Source of the DNA: Paenibacillus sp. FSL A5-0031
GTDB lineage: Bacteria; Bacillota; Bacilli; Paenibacillales; Paenibacillaceae
Direction: 5' to 3'
Assembly: GCF_001956295.1 (NCBI RefSeq)
Contig: NZ_MRTD01000004.1
Span: 186,001-250,000 of the forward strand
Length of the DNA stretch: 64,000 bases
The notes under the pieces are model-generated. The model searched no databases. It had not been told where the DNA came from and saw nothing but the letters and a program-made list of their open reading frames with translations. Below are positions 1 through 8,253 of this stretch, piece by piece; positions within the stretch are counted from its first letter, which is position 1, and every line of letters starts with the position of its first letter. The position numbers and the translations under genes are program-made.

Positions 1-1507
1 CAACGAGCGTATCGTAGCCTTCGGGCAGCTGCATAATGAAATCATGCGCATAAGCAGCTTTGGCGGCTGCAATCACTTCTTCATCGCTTGCTTCTGGTTT
101 GCCGAATCGAATATTCTCTTTGACAGAAGACCCGAACAGATAGGTTTCTTGAAATACATAACCGATCGACTCTCTCAAACGCTCTAGCGTCATTTGCTGT
201 ATAGGTACACCATCCAGCTTAATCATGCCAGCAGTCGGATCGTAAAAACGCCCAATCATTTTAAACATCGTAGTCTTGCCGTTGCCGCTTGCCCCTACAA
301 AGGCGACCTTCTCTCCTGGCTTGATGGTGAGCGAGAAGCCGTTAATAACAGGAGGCTGCTCCGGATACTGAAAGTAAACATCCTCGAACGTAAGTCCGCC
401 GCGTACCTCATCAAGAGCGATGGGATCGGCCGGATCATCAATCTCAATTTCTTTGTGCATGAATCTATATAGCGGAATCGTTTGGTGGATGATGAGCTTC
501 TGTTCCGTAAGCTGGGTGACGAGCAGCGTAAGGCGGAACATCGTCGTCATGTATAAGAGGGTGAAGGCGATAAAACCGCCTAATGTAATCCAATTATTTT
601 GGAGAGAGTAGTAGCCCGTAATAAATAATGCAATGGCGCCCAAATAAAATGTAAACCGCCGAAAGCTGCCTCGCCCGAAGCTATACGTAGCAGCAAGCAA
701 GTAAACATGCGACCACTCTTTATGTTTCCCGAGCGTCCGTCCATGGTACCAGGGCTGCGAGCCAAACGCTCGAAATTCGCGCAAGCCGGATATGCTTTCG
801 TAAACCGATTGATTATAGGCAATTCGTGATTGACCGGATTCTCTCCCGTAAAGGGAAGCTTTCCGTTCAAAATAGGGCCCAAACAAATAATAAAGCCCGA
901 ATGTTGGCAGCATGATGAGGCATAACCAGCCGCTAATGCTGAGCAGCAAACAAATAGCTACCGCTATAAAAAGCAAGTTTTCGATGACGCTCGGAAGGAC
1001 ATTGCGGTATATTTTCTGAACCGAAGCTACCTCGGAGTTGAACATCGACAGCGTCTCGCCCGCAGGGTGCCGCTCGTAATGAGCAAAGCCGAGCTTGCGC
1101 AAATGCTTGAAAATCGCCGTTTGCATATCGCGAGAGGCAAGCTCTCCTATCGTCCGCTGCAATAGATTACGATAATTTTTGGCGATAAGCATGAGCAAAT
1201 TAATAGCTACAAGAGCTCCCAAAATCATCATAAAAAGCGAGGTATCCTTGTTGACTACGACATGATCGATAACATATTGGATCATCTTTGGCGTTAATGT
1301 TTCCCCGAGCACCGCCATCGTACCGCAGGCCGCAAGAGCTGCGATTTGCTTCTTATAAGGCGTCAAAAACTTTAGCGCCCAAATGTAGGAGCTTTTTGAC
1401 TCATTCAGCTCAGCCTTCTGTTTTCCTTTGTCCGCTTGCTTGCGAGCCTGTTCGCTCATCTGCTGCGATGGCCTATCGGCTTCCGCAGCTTTTTCTGTTT
1501 TTAGCAT
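1..1507 (-). CDS. ABC exporter, fused membrane and ATPase domains (partial, cut by left edge)
   Basis: The frame is open from an ATG at 1507, preceded by GAGGAGGGAAC, to the edge of the window, giving about 502 codons. The N-terminal ~40 residues are charged. They are followed by a type-1 exporter membrane domain (about residues 50-330) and then a nucleotide-binding domain with Walker A GASGNGKTT near residue 403 and a Q-loop QETYLFGSSVKENI near residue 455. The signature motif and Walker B lie beyond the edge. The family works as a dimer in the cytoplasmic membrane and exports drugs, lipids or peptides; the substrate cannot be told from what is visible. It has its own promoter, with a palindrome just upstream of the -35. 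Confidence 0.9.
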   Translation of the reverse strand, partial: MLKTEKAAEADRPSQQMSEQARKQADKGKQKAELNESKSSYIWALKFLTPYKKQIAALAACGTMAVLGETLTPKMIQYVIDHVVVNKDTSLFMMILGALVAINLLMLIAKNYRNLLQRTIGELASRDMQTAIFKHLRKLGFAHYERHPAGETLSMFNSEVASVQKIYRNVLPSVIENLLFIAVAICLLLSISGWLCLIMLPTFGLYYLFGPYFERKASLYGRESGQSRIAYNQSVYESISGLREFRAFGSQPWYHGRTLGKHKEWSHVYLLAATYSFGRGSFRRFTFYLGAIALFITGYYSLQNNWITLGGFIAFTLLYMTTMFRLTLLVTQLTEQKLIIHQTIPLYRFMHKEIEIDDPADPIALDEVRGGLTFEDVYFQYPEQPPVINGFSLTIKPGEKVAFVGASGNGKTTMFKMIGRFYDPTAGMIKLDGVPIQQMTLERLRESIGYVFQETYLFGSSVKENIRFGKPEASDEEVIAAAKAAYAHDFIMQLPEGYDTLV

Positions 1508-1576
1508 CGTTGTTCCCTCCTCGTTTCTGTTTGTTAAACCCCTTTATACAACCTATTTTTTGGCAGTTGGCTACCT

Positions 1577-1628
1577 ATCATAATTCTGGGTACACATTTT
1601 GTCAACGCACAAAATGATTATAATCATT
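1577..1628 (-). promoter_or_regulatory. Promoter of the ABC exporter with an upstream 16-bp palindrome
   Basis: On the minus strand TTGACA (1605-1600) and TATGAT (1582-1577) are separated by 17 bp. Eight bases upstream of the -35 is the perfect palindrome AATGATTATAATCATT (1613-1628). That placement suits an activator or a MarR-like regulator; the protein that binds is unknown. It is not a good match to the PerR, Fur or Zur 7-1-7 consensus because it has no central unpaired base. Confidence 0.6.
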
Positions 1629-1665
1629 CATTACCAAGCAGCATCACCACTGCACATAAACACGT

Positions 1666-1711
1666 AAAAAGCCCGGCTCAAGGCACCAGCGCCTGTTGAC
1701 CGGACTTTCTA
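1666..1711 (-). terminator. Terminator after the L-galactose-type operon
   Basis: A stem-loop pairs AAAG-CCGG-GC with GC-CCGG-CTTT. On the minus strand it is followed by a run of T (GGGCTTTTTACG). It lies 20 bases past the stop of the last operon gene at 1732. Confidence 0.75.
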
Positions 1712-1731
1712 TAATAGTTGCGATATCTTGG

Positions 1732-2745
1732 CTATAATTCCACAATCGCTTTAATAACCTTTGATTCTGGCTTCAGCCAGCTATCGAAGTGGTTGATCAT
1801 TTCCGCAAACGGCACACGATGCGTAATGAAACTAGCCACATCAATGCTGCCGCTTCGCACAGCTTCTTGAACTGCTGAGAAGTCCTCAATAGTCGCATTT
1901 CGGCTTCCCATTAACGTCATCTCCCGCTTGTGAAACTCAGGATCGTTGAAGGAGAGCTCCGCTTTGACGAGGCCAACATATACAAGCTTGCCTCCGTGTG
2001 CGACAAAACTAAATGCATCGCTCATCGATCTTGCGCTGCCGGTTGCATCGAATACAACGGTTGGAAAATCGCCATCCGTTAATTCTGAAATTTTCGCCGC
2101 AGCGCCTTCCCGAGCATTAACCGTCTCATCCGCCTTCGCCCATTGCTTGCAAAAGGCTAGGCGTTCCTCCTGAATATCCATTGCAATCACCCGCGCACCG
2201 CGATGTTTGGCAAAAGCCATAACACCAAGACCAATCGGTCCAGAGCCAAAAACGAGCACCGTTTCGCCAGCTCGAAGCTCCGCGCGGCGAACGGCATGTG
2301 CGCCAATGCTCAGCGGCTCAAGTACGGCTGATTGATCAAGCGTCAGGTCGTTCGTCACGAGCAAATGTGTGGTCGGTACGACAACTAGCTCGCGCATGCC
2401 GCCATCAATATGCACGCCTAGCACCTTCATGTCCGTGCAGCAATTCGTTTTCCCATTGCGGCATGCAATACATGTCCCGCAGTGCATATATGGAATAATG
2501 CTTACCTGATCGCCCGCTTTAATCTTGCCTTGCTGATCATCCACCTGCTCAACGATGCCAGCCAGCTCATGACCCAGCACGCGCGGATAAGAGAAGAAAG
2601 GTTGATTTCCTTTATAGGCATGCAGGTCGGTTCCGCAAATTCCTATTCTCCGAATACGAACGACTGCAGTCCCCGGCTGCAGGACAGGCTCCTCTTGCTC
2701 AACCAGCCTAAGCTGATCGACTTGTTCACATATGATTGCTCTCAT
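1732..2745 (-). CDS. Zinc-dependent alcohol dehydrogenase, likely L-galactonate 5-dehydrogenase
   Basis: This is a 337-residue medium-chain dehydrogenase. Cys37, His59 and Glu60 (GHE) fit the catalytic zinc site, and Cys89, Cys92, Cys95 and Cys103 fit the structural zinc site. The Rossmann motif GSGPIGLG lies near residue 167, and the acidic residue in VIAMDIQ suggests NAD rather than NADP. The ATG at 2745 follows GGGAGAGG. It is the last gene of a five-gene operon, 14 bp after the aldo/keto reductase. In this context, upstream of UxaA/UxaB functions, oxidation of L-galactonate to D-tagaturonate is the best-fitting reaction. Threonine- or sorbitol-dehydrogenase-like activity cannot be excluded from sequence alone. 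Confidence 0.9.
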   Translation of the reverse strand: MRAIICEQVDQLRLVEQEEPVLQPGTAVVRIRRIGICGTDLHAYKGNQPFFSYPRVLGHELAGIVEQVDDQQGKIKAGDQVSIIPYMHCGTCIACRNGKTNCCTDMKVLGVHIDGGMRELVVVPTTHLLVTNDLTLDQSAVLEPLSIGAHAVRRAELRAGETVLVFGSGPIGLGVMAFAKHRGARVIAMDIQEERLAFCKQWAKADETVNAREGAAAKISELTDGDFPTVVFDATGSARSMSDAFSFVAHGGKLVYVGLVKAELSFNDPEFHKREMTLMGSRNATIEDFSAVQEAVRSGSIDVASFITHRVPFAEMINHFDSWLKPESKVIKAIVEL

Positions 2746-2759
2746 CCTGCACCTCTCCC

Positions 2760-3704
2760 TTAAGCGTCGATTCTCGTATTGTATTCTTCTCTTCCACTTT
2801 TCCAGCTAAGGTTATGAATCGGCTCCAATATAGCAAGAACCTCTCGCAGCAGCTGTTCATTAATCGGCTCGTCCGTCCATTCTATATTTTTACGGATATT
2901 AGCCGGATTAGCTGTACTCACCAGTGTGGTTGGGATTCGTTCATTCGCCGTGGCGAATTGTACAGCCAGCTTGGCGATATCCTCGCCCTTAGCAGCACAA
3001 TACTCGGCGGCTTTCGCACATAAAGCACGTATCTGTTCACCAGCAGGATGCCAGCTCGCAACTGCGCGATTGCCAAGCAAGCCCATCGAAAGCGGCGATG
3101 CACTAACAAGCCCAACCTGCTTTTGCTCCAGAAGCGGCAATAGCTCCAGCAAAGCGGTATCATTTAAAGAATAATGGCAATAGGAAAGTACAGCATCGAG
3201 CTCGGTATACGCGAGCGATTTCTCAAATACAGCAAGCGGAAGCCCAGATACACCCGAGTATCGGATTTTCCCCTGTTGTTTCAGCTTATCGAGTGCTAAG
3301 AACGCACCCTCTGCAACTTGCTCGAAGGGAACAAATTCAATATCATGCAAAAACAATATATCGATATAATCCGTCTGCAGCCTAGTGAGGCTTTCATCCA
3401 CGCTGCGGATGATACGCTGCTCCGAGAAGTCGAACTCGTCCGCACCATACCTTCCAGCCTTCGTTGTCAGAATAAACCGATCTCTCGCAATCTCAGTTAT
3501 CGCCTTGCCAAGCACCGTCTCCGCTTTCGTTAAGCCATAATACGGCGAAACGTCGATCAGATTAATGCCCATATCCACCGCAGTATGCACGGTACGAATG
3601 CTTTCTGCTTCGTCCGTCTCTCGAAATACAGAACCTAGCGAGGATGCGCCAAAGCTGAGAGCTGACACCTCGAGTCCTGTCTTGCCAAGTTTACGATATT
3701 TCAT
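2760..3704 (-). CDS. Aldo/keto reductase, likely L-galactose (aldose) dehydrogenase
   Basis: This 314-residue protein has the aldo/keto reductase fold with the catalytic set Asp51, Tyr56 (in DVSPYYG), Lys82 (TTKAG) and His120 (LFLHD). The pattern resembles plant L-galactose dehydrogenase and bacterial D-threo-aldose 1-dehydrogenase, which oxidise the aldose C1 to a lactone. A lactonase gene in the same operon supports oxidation rather than reduction in vivo. The ATG at 3704 is preceded by GGAGTGG. The gene sits 64 bp after uxaA and 14 bp before the alcohol dehydrogenase. L-fucose as substrate is possible, but no fuconate dehydratase or ketodeoxyfuconate aldolase is nearby, whereas altronate enzymes are. 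Confidence 0.88.
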   Translation of the reverse strand: MKYRKLGKTGLEVSALSFGASSLGSVFRETDEAESIRTVHTAVDMGINLIDVSPYYGLTKAETVLGKAITEIARDRFILTTKAGRYGADEFDFSEQRIIRSVDESLTRLQTDYIDILFLHDIEFVPFEQVAEGAFLALDKLKQQGKIRYSGVSGLPLAVFEKSLAYTELDAVLSYCHYSLNDTALLELLPLLEQKQVGLVSASPLSMGLLGNRAVASWHPAGEQIRALCAKAAEYCAAKGEDIAKLAVQFATANERIPTTLVSTANPANIRKNIEWTDEPINEQLLREVLAILEPIHNLSWKSGREEYNTRIDA

Positions 3705-3768
3705 TTATATCCACTCCGATTTTGAGAATCAATCTGTTATTGCCGTTTATCACCGTTCGCCGCCGCTT

Positions 3769-5271
3769 TTACAAAATAACGCCGTCTTTAAAAATCGCGA
3801 TTTCCTTAAACCCGTTCCGCTCATTGTGTGTTTGCACTTCGCCTGAAGCTAAGCTGATTAATTGCTCCCACAGCTCGTCGGTCAGCGTCTCCATGCTTTT
3901 GCTCTCAAGCAGCTCACCTGCGTTAAAATCGATCCAGTTTTTCTTGCGGGCAGCAAGCTCACTATTCGTCGCAATCTTCACCGTTGGAACCGGCCCGCCA
4001 AACGGCGTTCCCCGTCCTGTCGTGAACAGCACGATATGTGCTCCTCCGGCTGATAACGCCGTAACCGATACCAGATCATTGCCAGGCGCTTCTAATAAAT
4101 TGAGACCGCTGCTCGTAATGCGCTCCCCATAAGGCACAACATCCCTTACAATAGCGTGTCCGCCCTTTTGAGTGCAGCCGAGTGATTTTTCCTCTAACGT
4201 ACTGATGCCCCCTGCCTTATTTCCGGGCGATGGATTCTCATAAATTTCTTGGTCATGCTTTATAAAATATTGCTTGAAATCGTTTATTAAATGAACAATT
4301 TTGTGAAAAACCTGCTCATTTGCTGCGCGGCTCATCAATATCGTCTCTGCGCCAAACATCTCAGGCACCTCGGTCAATATAGCTGTGCCGCCCGCTTCGA
4401 TCAAACGATCCGATACCGCCCCTACGAGCGGATTCGCCGTTATGCCGGACAAACCATCCGAGCCGCCGCATTTCAGGCCAAGCTTCAGCTTCGATACGGA
4501 AACCGGCTCGCGCTTGAATCGCTCTGCATAACTTACGAGCTCTTCTACCAATCCCAGCGCGTCCTCGATCTCATCCTCTGCCTCTTGCGACTTGAGAAAC
4601 TTTACTCGTTCCGCGCTATGTTCGCCAATTGCCCGCTTAAACGCATCAATCTGATTGTTCTCACAGCCTAAGCCGATAACGAGTACGCCCGCTGCGTTCG
4701 GATGGTTTACGAGTGAGGCAAGCAGCTTCTGTGTATGCACAAGATCATCGCCAAGCTGCGAGCAGCCGAACGGATGTGCAAAATGGTACACCCCATCCAC
4801 ACGTCCTTCATAAAGCGCATGTGCTTTTCTTGCTACAATCTCACAGGTTTTATTAATGCAGCCGACCGTGTTAATAATCCAAATTTCGTTTCGTATACCG
4901 ACATCGCCATTCTCGCGAATAAAGCCTCGAAAGGTACGATCAGCATCACGCAATACTGCTTTCACTTCTGCTGGCGACGGAGTCTGCTCATACGAATAAT
5001 CGAGAAATCCTTTTAAGCCCGTCCCCATGTTATGGGTATGAATCCAGCTGCCTGGCTCAATATCTTCCTTCGCAACTCCAATCGAGTAACCAAACTTGAG
5101 CACATGCTCCCCTTTGCGGACAGCTCGCGTCAGCACCTTATGACCCTTCGGCACCTCATCTTGCAGCTCAAGAACTAGCCCCGATTCAAGCGTCAGCTTA
5201 TCCCCTTTTGCAAATGACTGCAGCGCAATAACGACATGATCATCCTCATGCAATCGAATCCAGCTATTCAT
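3769..5271 (-). CDS. uxaA: Altronate dehydratase
   Basis: This is a 500-residue, full-length single-chain UxaA. The N-terminal SAF domain (about residues 1-95) ends in the HTHNMGTGLKG segment. The large dehydratase domain contains HPFGCSQLGDD near residue 165, IGLGCENNQ near 200 and LKCGGSDGLSG near 270, all typical of the UxaA/GarD family. It converts D-altronate to 2-keto-3-deoxy-D-gluconate in the cytoplasm. The ATG at 5271 overlaps the end of uxaB by 8 bp, so the two are probably translationally coupled. The downstream enzymes KDG kinase and aldolase are not in this window. Confidence 0.95.
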   Translation of the reverse strand: MNSWIRLHEDDHVVIALQSFAKGDKLTLESGLVLELQDEVPKGHKVLTRAVRKGEHVLKFGYSIGVAKEDIEPGSWIHTHNMGTGLKGFLDYSYEQTPSPAEVKAVLRDADRTFRGFIRENGDVGIRNEIWIINTVGCINKTCEIVARKAHALYEGRVDGVYHFAHPFGCSQLGDDLVHTQKLLASLVNHPNAAGVLVIGLGCENNQIDAFKRAIGEHSAERVKFLKSQEAEDEIEDALGLVEELVSYAERFKREPVSVSKLKLGLKCGGSDGLSGITANPLVGAVSDRLIEAGGTAILTEVPEMFGAETILMSRAANEQVFHKIVHLINDFKQYFIKHDQEIYENPSPGNKAGGISTLEEKSLGCTQKGGHAIVRDVVPYGERITSSGLNLLEAPGNDLVSVTALSAGGAHIVLFTTGRGTPFGGPVPTVKIATNSELAARKKNWIDFNAGELLESKSMETLTDELWEQLISLASGEVQTHNERNGFKEIAIFKDGVIL

Positions 5272-6760
5272 TCGCTACTCGCTCCATTTCCTCTATGCTC
5301 GTGCTTACCGCAGCTGCTAGTTCTGGCCATAGTGCCGCCAAATCACATCCCCACACGTTTTCCAAATGCAGCAGTCTAGATATGGTCTGCTCCAGCGGCC
5401 ATTTCTGCTCTTTCGCTTCCGACCATACAGACGCAATGATGGCAAGCAAGCCAGCATCATCCCGCACCACGTACGACAATCCGCTTAACGTTTTCCCTTC
5501 GTAACCCGTCTCACCAAGCATTACTTTGTAATACCGCAACAAACCAGCAAAACCTTGTATAAGCCCAGTTGGCAGCATATTACCATCTTCCGCATAATGA
5601 AGCAGGGATGGAAGCAGACGCACTTTAAATTTACTTAAGCTGTTCATCGCAATATCCGCAAGTCGATGACGAATGAACGGATTAAGAAAACGTTCATAAA
5701 CATCCTGTGCATAGGCGTGCAACTCCTCTTCAGAAATGGCAAGTGACGGAATAATTTCTGTCTCTACTGTTGCTCTCACCAGAGGACCAAGCACTGTATC
5801 CTCCATCGCTTCCCGCACCTGCTCCATATCATGCAGCAAGCCAAGCGGCGTCATTAACGTGTGTGCACCATTCAAAATTCGTACCTTCCTCAGCTGGAAA
5901 GGCTTCAAATCCTCGACATAATGTACATTCAGACCCACCTTGCGCAGTGGGAGCAGCTCATCAAGCTCCGGTCCTGTCTCAATCGCCCATAAATGATACG
6001 GCTCTGCTGTGCTCAGCATGGAATCGGAGTAGCCCCATTCACCAAACCAAGCTTCGGCCTGCGCTGCATCGGGATAACCCGTAACAATGCGATCGACTAA
6101 TGAGTTCAGAAAACGGTTATGCTGAGTAACCCAATGTTTGAATTCTTCGGAATATCCCCAATCATCGCTATAGCGCAAAATACAGCTGCGAAGCTCATCG
6201 CCATTACGTTCCAGCAGCTCGCAAGGCAAGCATACTAAGCCGCGCTTCGGATCGCCTTTAAAATAATTAAACCTACGGTAAAGCAGCTGTGTCAGCTTGC
6301 CGGGAAACGACTGAATCGGTTGTCCCTCGATGAGCTCCTCCGGTCGATAAACAAGTCCCGCTTCCGTCGTGTTGGATACGACAACCTGCAAGTCGGGGCT
6401 TTCGGCCAAAACGAGATATTCATCCCAATTGGAATACGGATCAAATACTTTGCTAAACACAGAAACAATCTCTGTACGCTCCACGCTGGCACCATTCTCC
6501 AAACCGCGAACAACAAGCGTATATAGACCGTCCTGTTCTGCCAGCGCATCAATCTTTGGTTTGCCTCCGGGACGCGGCTGCGTCACCGCAATGCTTCCCT
6601 CGTATAAGCCTTGATTCTTGCAAGCTTGAATCATCCAGTCAAAAAAGCCGCGCAAAAAATTGCCTTCGCCAATTTGCAGTACCGTAATCTTAGCTTGCTT
6701 CATTTCCATATATCGCTGTTTCTGATCTTCATTTAATTGCTGCTCGTTTAAAGTATTCAT
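5264..6760 (-). CDS. uxaB: Tagaturonate reductase (altronate oxidoreductase)
   Basis: The chosen start is the ATG at 6760, because AAAGGAG lies just upstream and the ATGA overlaps the lactonase stop (6757-6759). The frame stays open to 6892, but that longer start would overlap the lactonase by over 130 bp. The 498-residue protein belongs to the mannitol dehydrogenase family: an N-terminal Rossmann region with IGEGNFLRGF near residue 25, and a C-terminal helical domain with the catalytic segment KVRILNGAHTLMTPLG near 315. It reduces D-tagaturonate to D-altronate with NADH. It lies between the lactonase and uxaA, with overlaps on both sides. Confidence 0.95.
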   Translation of the reverse strand: MNTLNEQQLNEDQKQRYMEMKQAKITVLQIGEGNFLRGFFDWMIQACKNQGLYEGSIAVTQPRPGGKPKIDALAEQDGLYTLVVRGLENGASVERTEIVSVFSKVFDPYSNWDEYLVLAESPDLQVVVSNTTEAGLVYRPEELIEGQPIQSFPGKLTQLLYRRFNYFKGDPKRGLVCLPCELLERNGDELRSCILRYSDDWGYSEEFKHWVTQHNRFLNSLVDRIVTGYPDAAQAEAWFGEWGYSDSMLSTAEPYHLWAIETGPELDELLPLRKVGLNVHYVEDLKPFQLRKVRILNGAHTLMTPLGLLHDMEQVREAMEDTVLGPLVRATVETEIIPSLAISEEELHAYAQDVYERFLNPFIRHRLADIAMNSLSKFKVRLLPSLLHYAEDGNMLPTGLIQGFAGLLRYYKVMLGETGYEGKTLSGLSYVVRDDAGLLAIIASVWSEAKEQKWPLEQTISRLLHLENVWGCDLAALWPELAAAVSTSIEEMERVANE

Positions 6761-7587
6761 ATTCGATAAAACTCCTTTGCGTTTCGTCCAAACAACCGCT
6801 CTCGCTCTAATTCCGTCCATGTCTGCGGCAGCGCCTGCTCCAGCACGGACACAACCTCGTCGTAGCTTGCCGCAAGCAAACTGACCGGCCAATCACTGCC
6901 AAACATGACCCGCTTGTAACCAAATGCTTCGAGCGCATGCTCGATGTAGGGCAAGAAATCAGCTGGTTGCCAGTTATCATGATCCGCTTCTGTGACCATT
7001 CCCGAGAGCTTGCAAAATAGATTAGGATGAGCGGCCATTTGGCTAATCTGGCTTTTCCAAGGCTCAAGCTCCCCAGCTTTTATTCTAGGCTTCGCGATAT
7101 GGTCAATGACCGCATGAAGGCCTGGCACTTTATCCAGCAGTTCAACTAGAGGAGTAAGCTGATGCGACACAACTAACAAATCTATCGGTATTCCTTTGTC
7201 TGCAAAATATGTGAACGCTTCCAAATAGCTTGGTGCCAAAATCGCATTCGCATCGGGCATCTCTTGAATCATGACACGGAAGCCTACACATTTCGGATGC
7301 TGCGCAAAACGCTCGTAATGATTGCGATAATCCGGATCGGCAAGATCCAGCCATGCGACAACGCCTAATATCGTATCGGACGACTCGCTTAATGTCAGCA
7401 AATAATCCGTTTCTGCAAGCGTCGCTGCCGCCTGCACAACAATCGTACCGTCCAGCTTATGTTTATTTAGAAGAGGCTCCAAATGCTGCGGCAAAAAATC
7501 GCGGTAAAGCACCGGAATATCTGGTGTGATCCAGCCGTAATCCCCTCGATCAATCTTCCAATAATGTTGATGCGCATCTATTCTCAT
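6757..7587 (-). CDS. Amidohydrolase-family sugar lactonase, likely L-galactono-lactonase
   Basis: This 276-residue protein belongs to the fuconolactonase group of the amidohydrolase superfamily. The metal-binding HQH is at residues 6-8 (MRIDAHQHYW), DHIAKP follows mid-protein, and FGSDWPVS near residue 235 carries the catalytic Asp. Family members open sugar 1,4- or 1,5-lactones. The start codon at 7587 follows an AGAGG-type site. It is the first gene of the operon that continues through uxaB, uxaA, the aldo/keto reductase and the dehydrogenase. That order suggests it hydrolyses L-galactono-lactone to L-galactonate; L-fucono- or L-rhamnono-lactone are alternatives. Confidence 0.9.
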   Translation of the reverse strand: MRIDAHQHYWKIDRGDYGWITPDIPVLYRDFLPQHLEPLLNKHKLDGTIVVQAAATLAETDYLLTLSESSDTILGVVAWLDLADPDYRNHYERFAQHPKCVGFRVMIQEMPDANAILAPSYLEAFTYFADKGIPIDLLVVSHQLTPLVELLDKVPGLHAVIDHIAKPRIKAGELEPWKSQISQMAAHPNLFCKLSGMVTEADHDNWQPADFLPYIEHALEAFGYKRVMFGSDWPVSLLAASYDEVVSVLEQALPQTWTELERERLFGRNAKEFYRI

Positions 7588-7625
7588 CTCATCAGCCTCT
7601 TTTCTAACAAAGTAGCTTCCTCTTC

Positions 7626-7653
7626 ATTATAAAAAACAATATTGATAGCTGAA
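7626..7653 (-). promoter_or_regulatory. Possible promoter of the five-gene sugar acid operon
   Basis: The minus strand has TATAAT (7631-7626) with TTCAGC 16 bp upstream (7653-7648). The -10 is exact but the -35 is weak, which would fit a promoter that needs an activator such as the AraC protein encoded divergently. Confidence 0.35.
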
Positions 7654-7764
7654 ATAATCAATTCATGCATATTTGTACTCTTTTTTGATATTTGTTACAA
7701 TCAGGCTGATACTAGGAGGACTAGCGCTTTTTGAAACTTAAAATAGAATGAAAAAGGTGATCGG

Positions 7765-8244
7765 ATGATCCGTCCGTTTAAATTTGAAGATGTAGATTAC
7801 ATCATTAACTCCCACTACAATCTTTACAATAAGGAGTTCCAATACGATCTTTCTTTCCGAGCGTTTATTGCTGATCGTGTACATGGTTTTATCGAGAGGT
7901 CAGATCCTAATGAGAACATTTGGATTTTGGAAAGCGAAGGAAAGCAGCGTGGTTCGATTAGTATTCATAAAGTAAATGAGGATACCGCTCAGCTCGGTTT
8001 GTTTCTCATTGAGCCTGACGTAAGAGGAGCTGGTTATGGGCAGCAGCTGGTACAAACGGCGATTGATTTCTGTAAGGGGTTAGCTTTCAAAACCATCATC
8101 CTCTGGACCAACAGTGAGCTCGTAACAGCAAGACGAATCTATGCTAAAAATGGATTTGTTTTAAAGGAGAGTCATACTGAAATGTTGTCTAATAAACAAC
8201 TTATCGAAGAGAAGTGGACGTTATCTATTCATACAGGAGAGTGA
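7765..8244 (+). CDS. GNAT-family N-acetyltransferase
   Basis: This is a 159-residue single-domain protein. The acetyl-CoA loop appears as DVRGAGYGQQLV near residue 90, followed by the late motif ARRIYAKNGFVL near residue 130. The ATG at 7765 follows AAAAAGGTGA. It ends 9 bp before the AraC gene, so the two are probably cotranscribed. A candidate promoter TTGATA-17 bp-GATACT starts at 7685. The substrate is unknown. In other genomes such proteins are often fused to or paired with MarR regulators; whether this one has any role in sugar metabolism cannot be judged. Confidence 0.88.
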   Translation: MIRPFKFEDVDYIINSHYNLYNKEFQYDLSFRAFIADRVHGFIERSDPNENIWILESEGKQRGSISIHKVNEDTAQLGLFLIEPDVRGAGYGQQLVQTAIDFCKGLAFKTIILWTNSELVTARRIYAKNGFVLKESHTEMLSNKQLIEEKWTLSIHTGE

Positions 8245-8253
8245 GGGAAAGCT

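Noticed and set aside
1613..1628. PerR, Fur or Zur box
   Set aside because: These consensus sites are 7-1-7 repeats with a central base; this palindrome is even-length and differs in the conserved arms.
6761..6892. Longer start for uxaB
   Set aside because: It overlaps the lactonase by more than 130 bp and has no ribosome site; the ATG at 6760 has AAAGGAG and the ATGA overlap.
7715..7752. Short leader peptide after AGGAGG (7715-7720), starting at a TTG
   Set aside because: It would be only six codons with a long spacing and no sign of attenuation structure; support is too weak.
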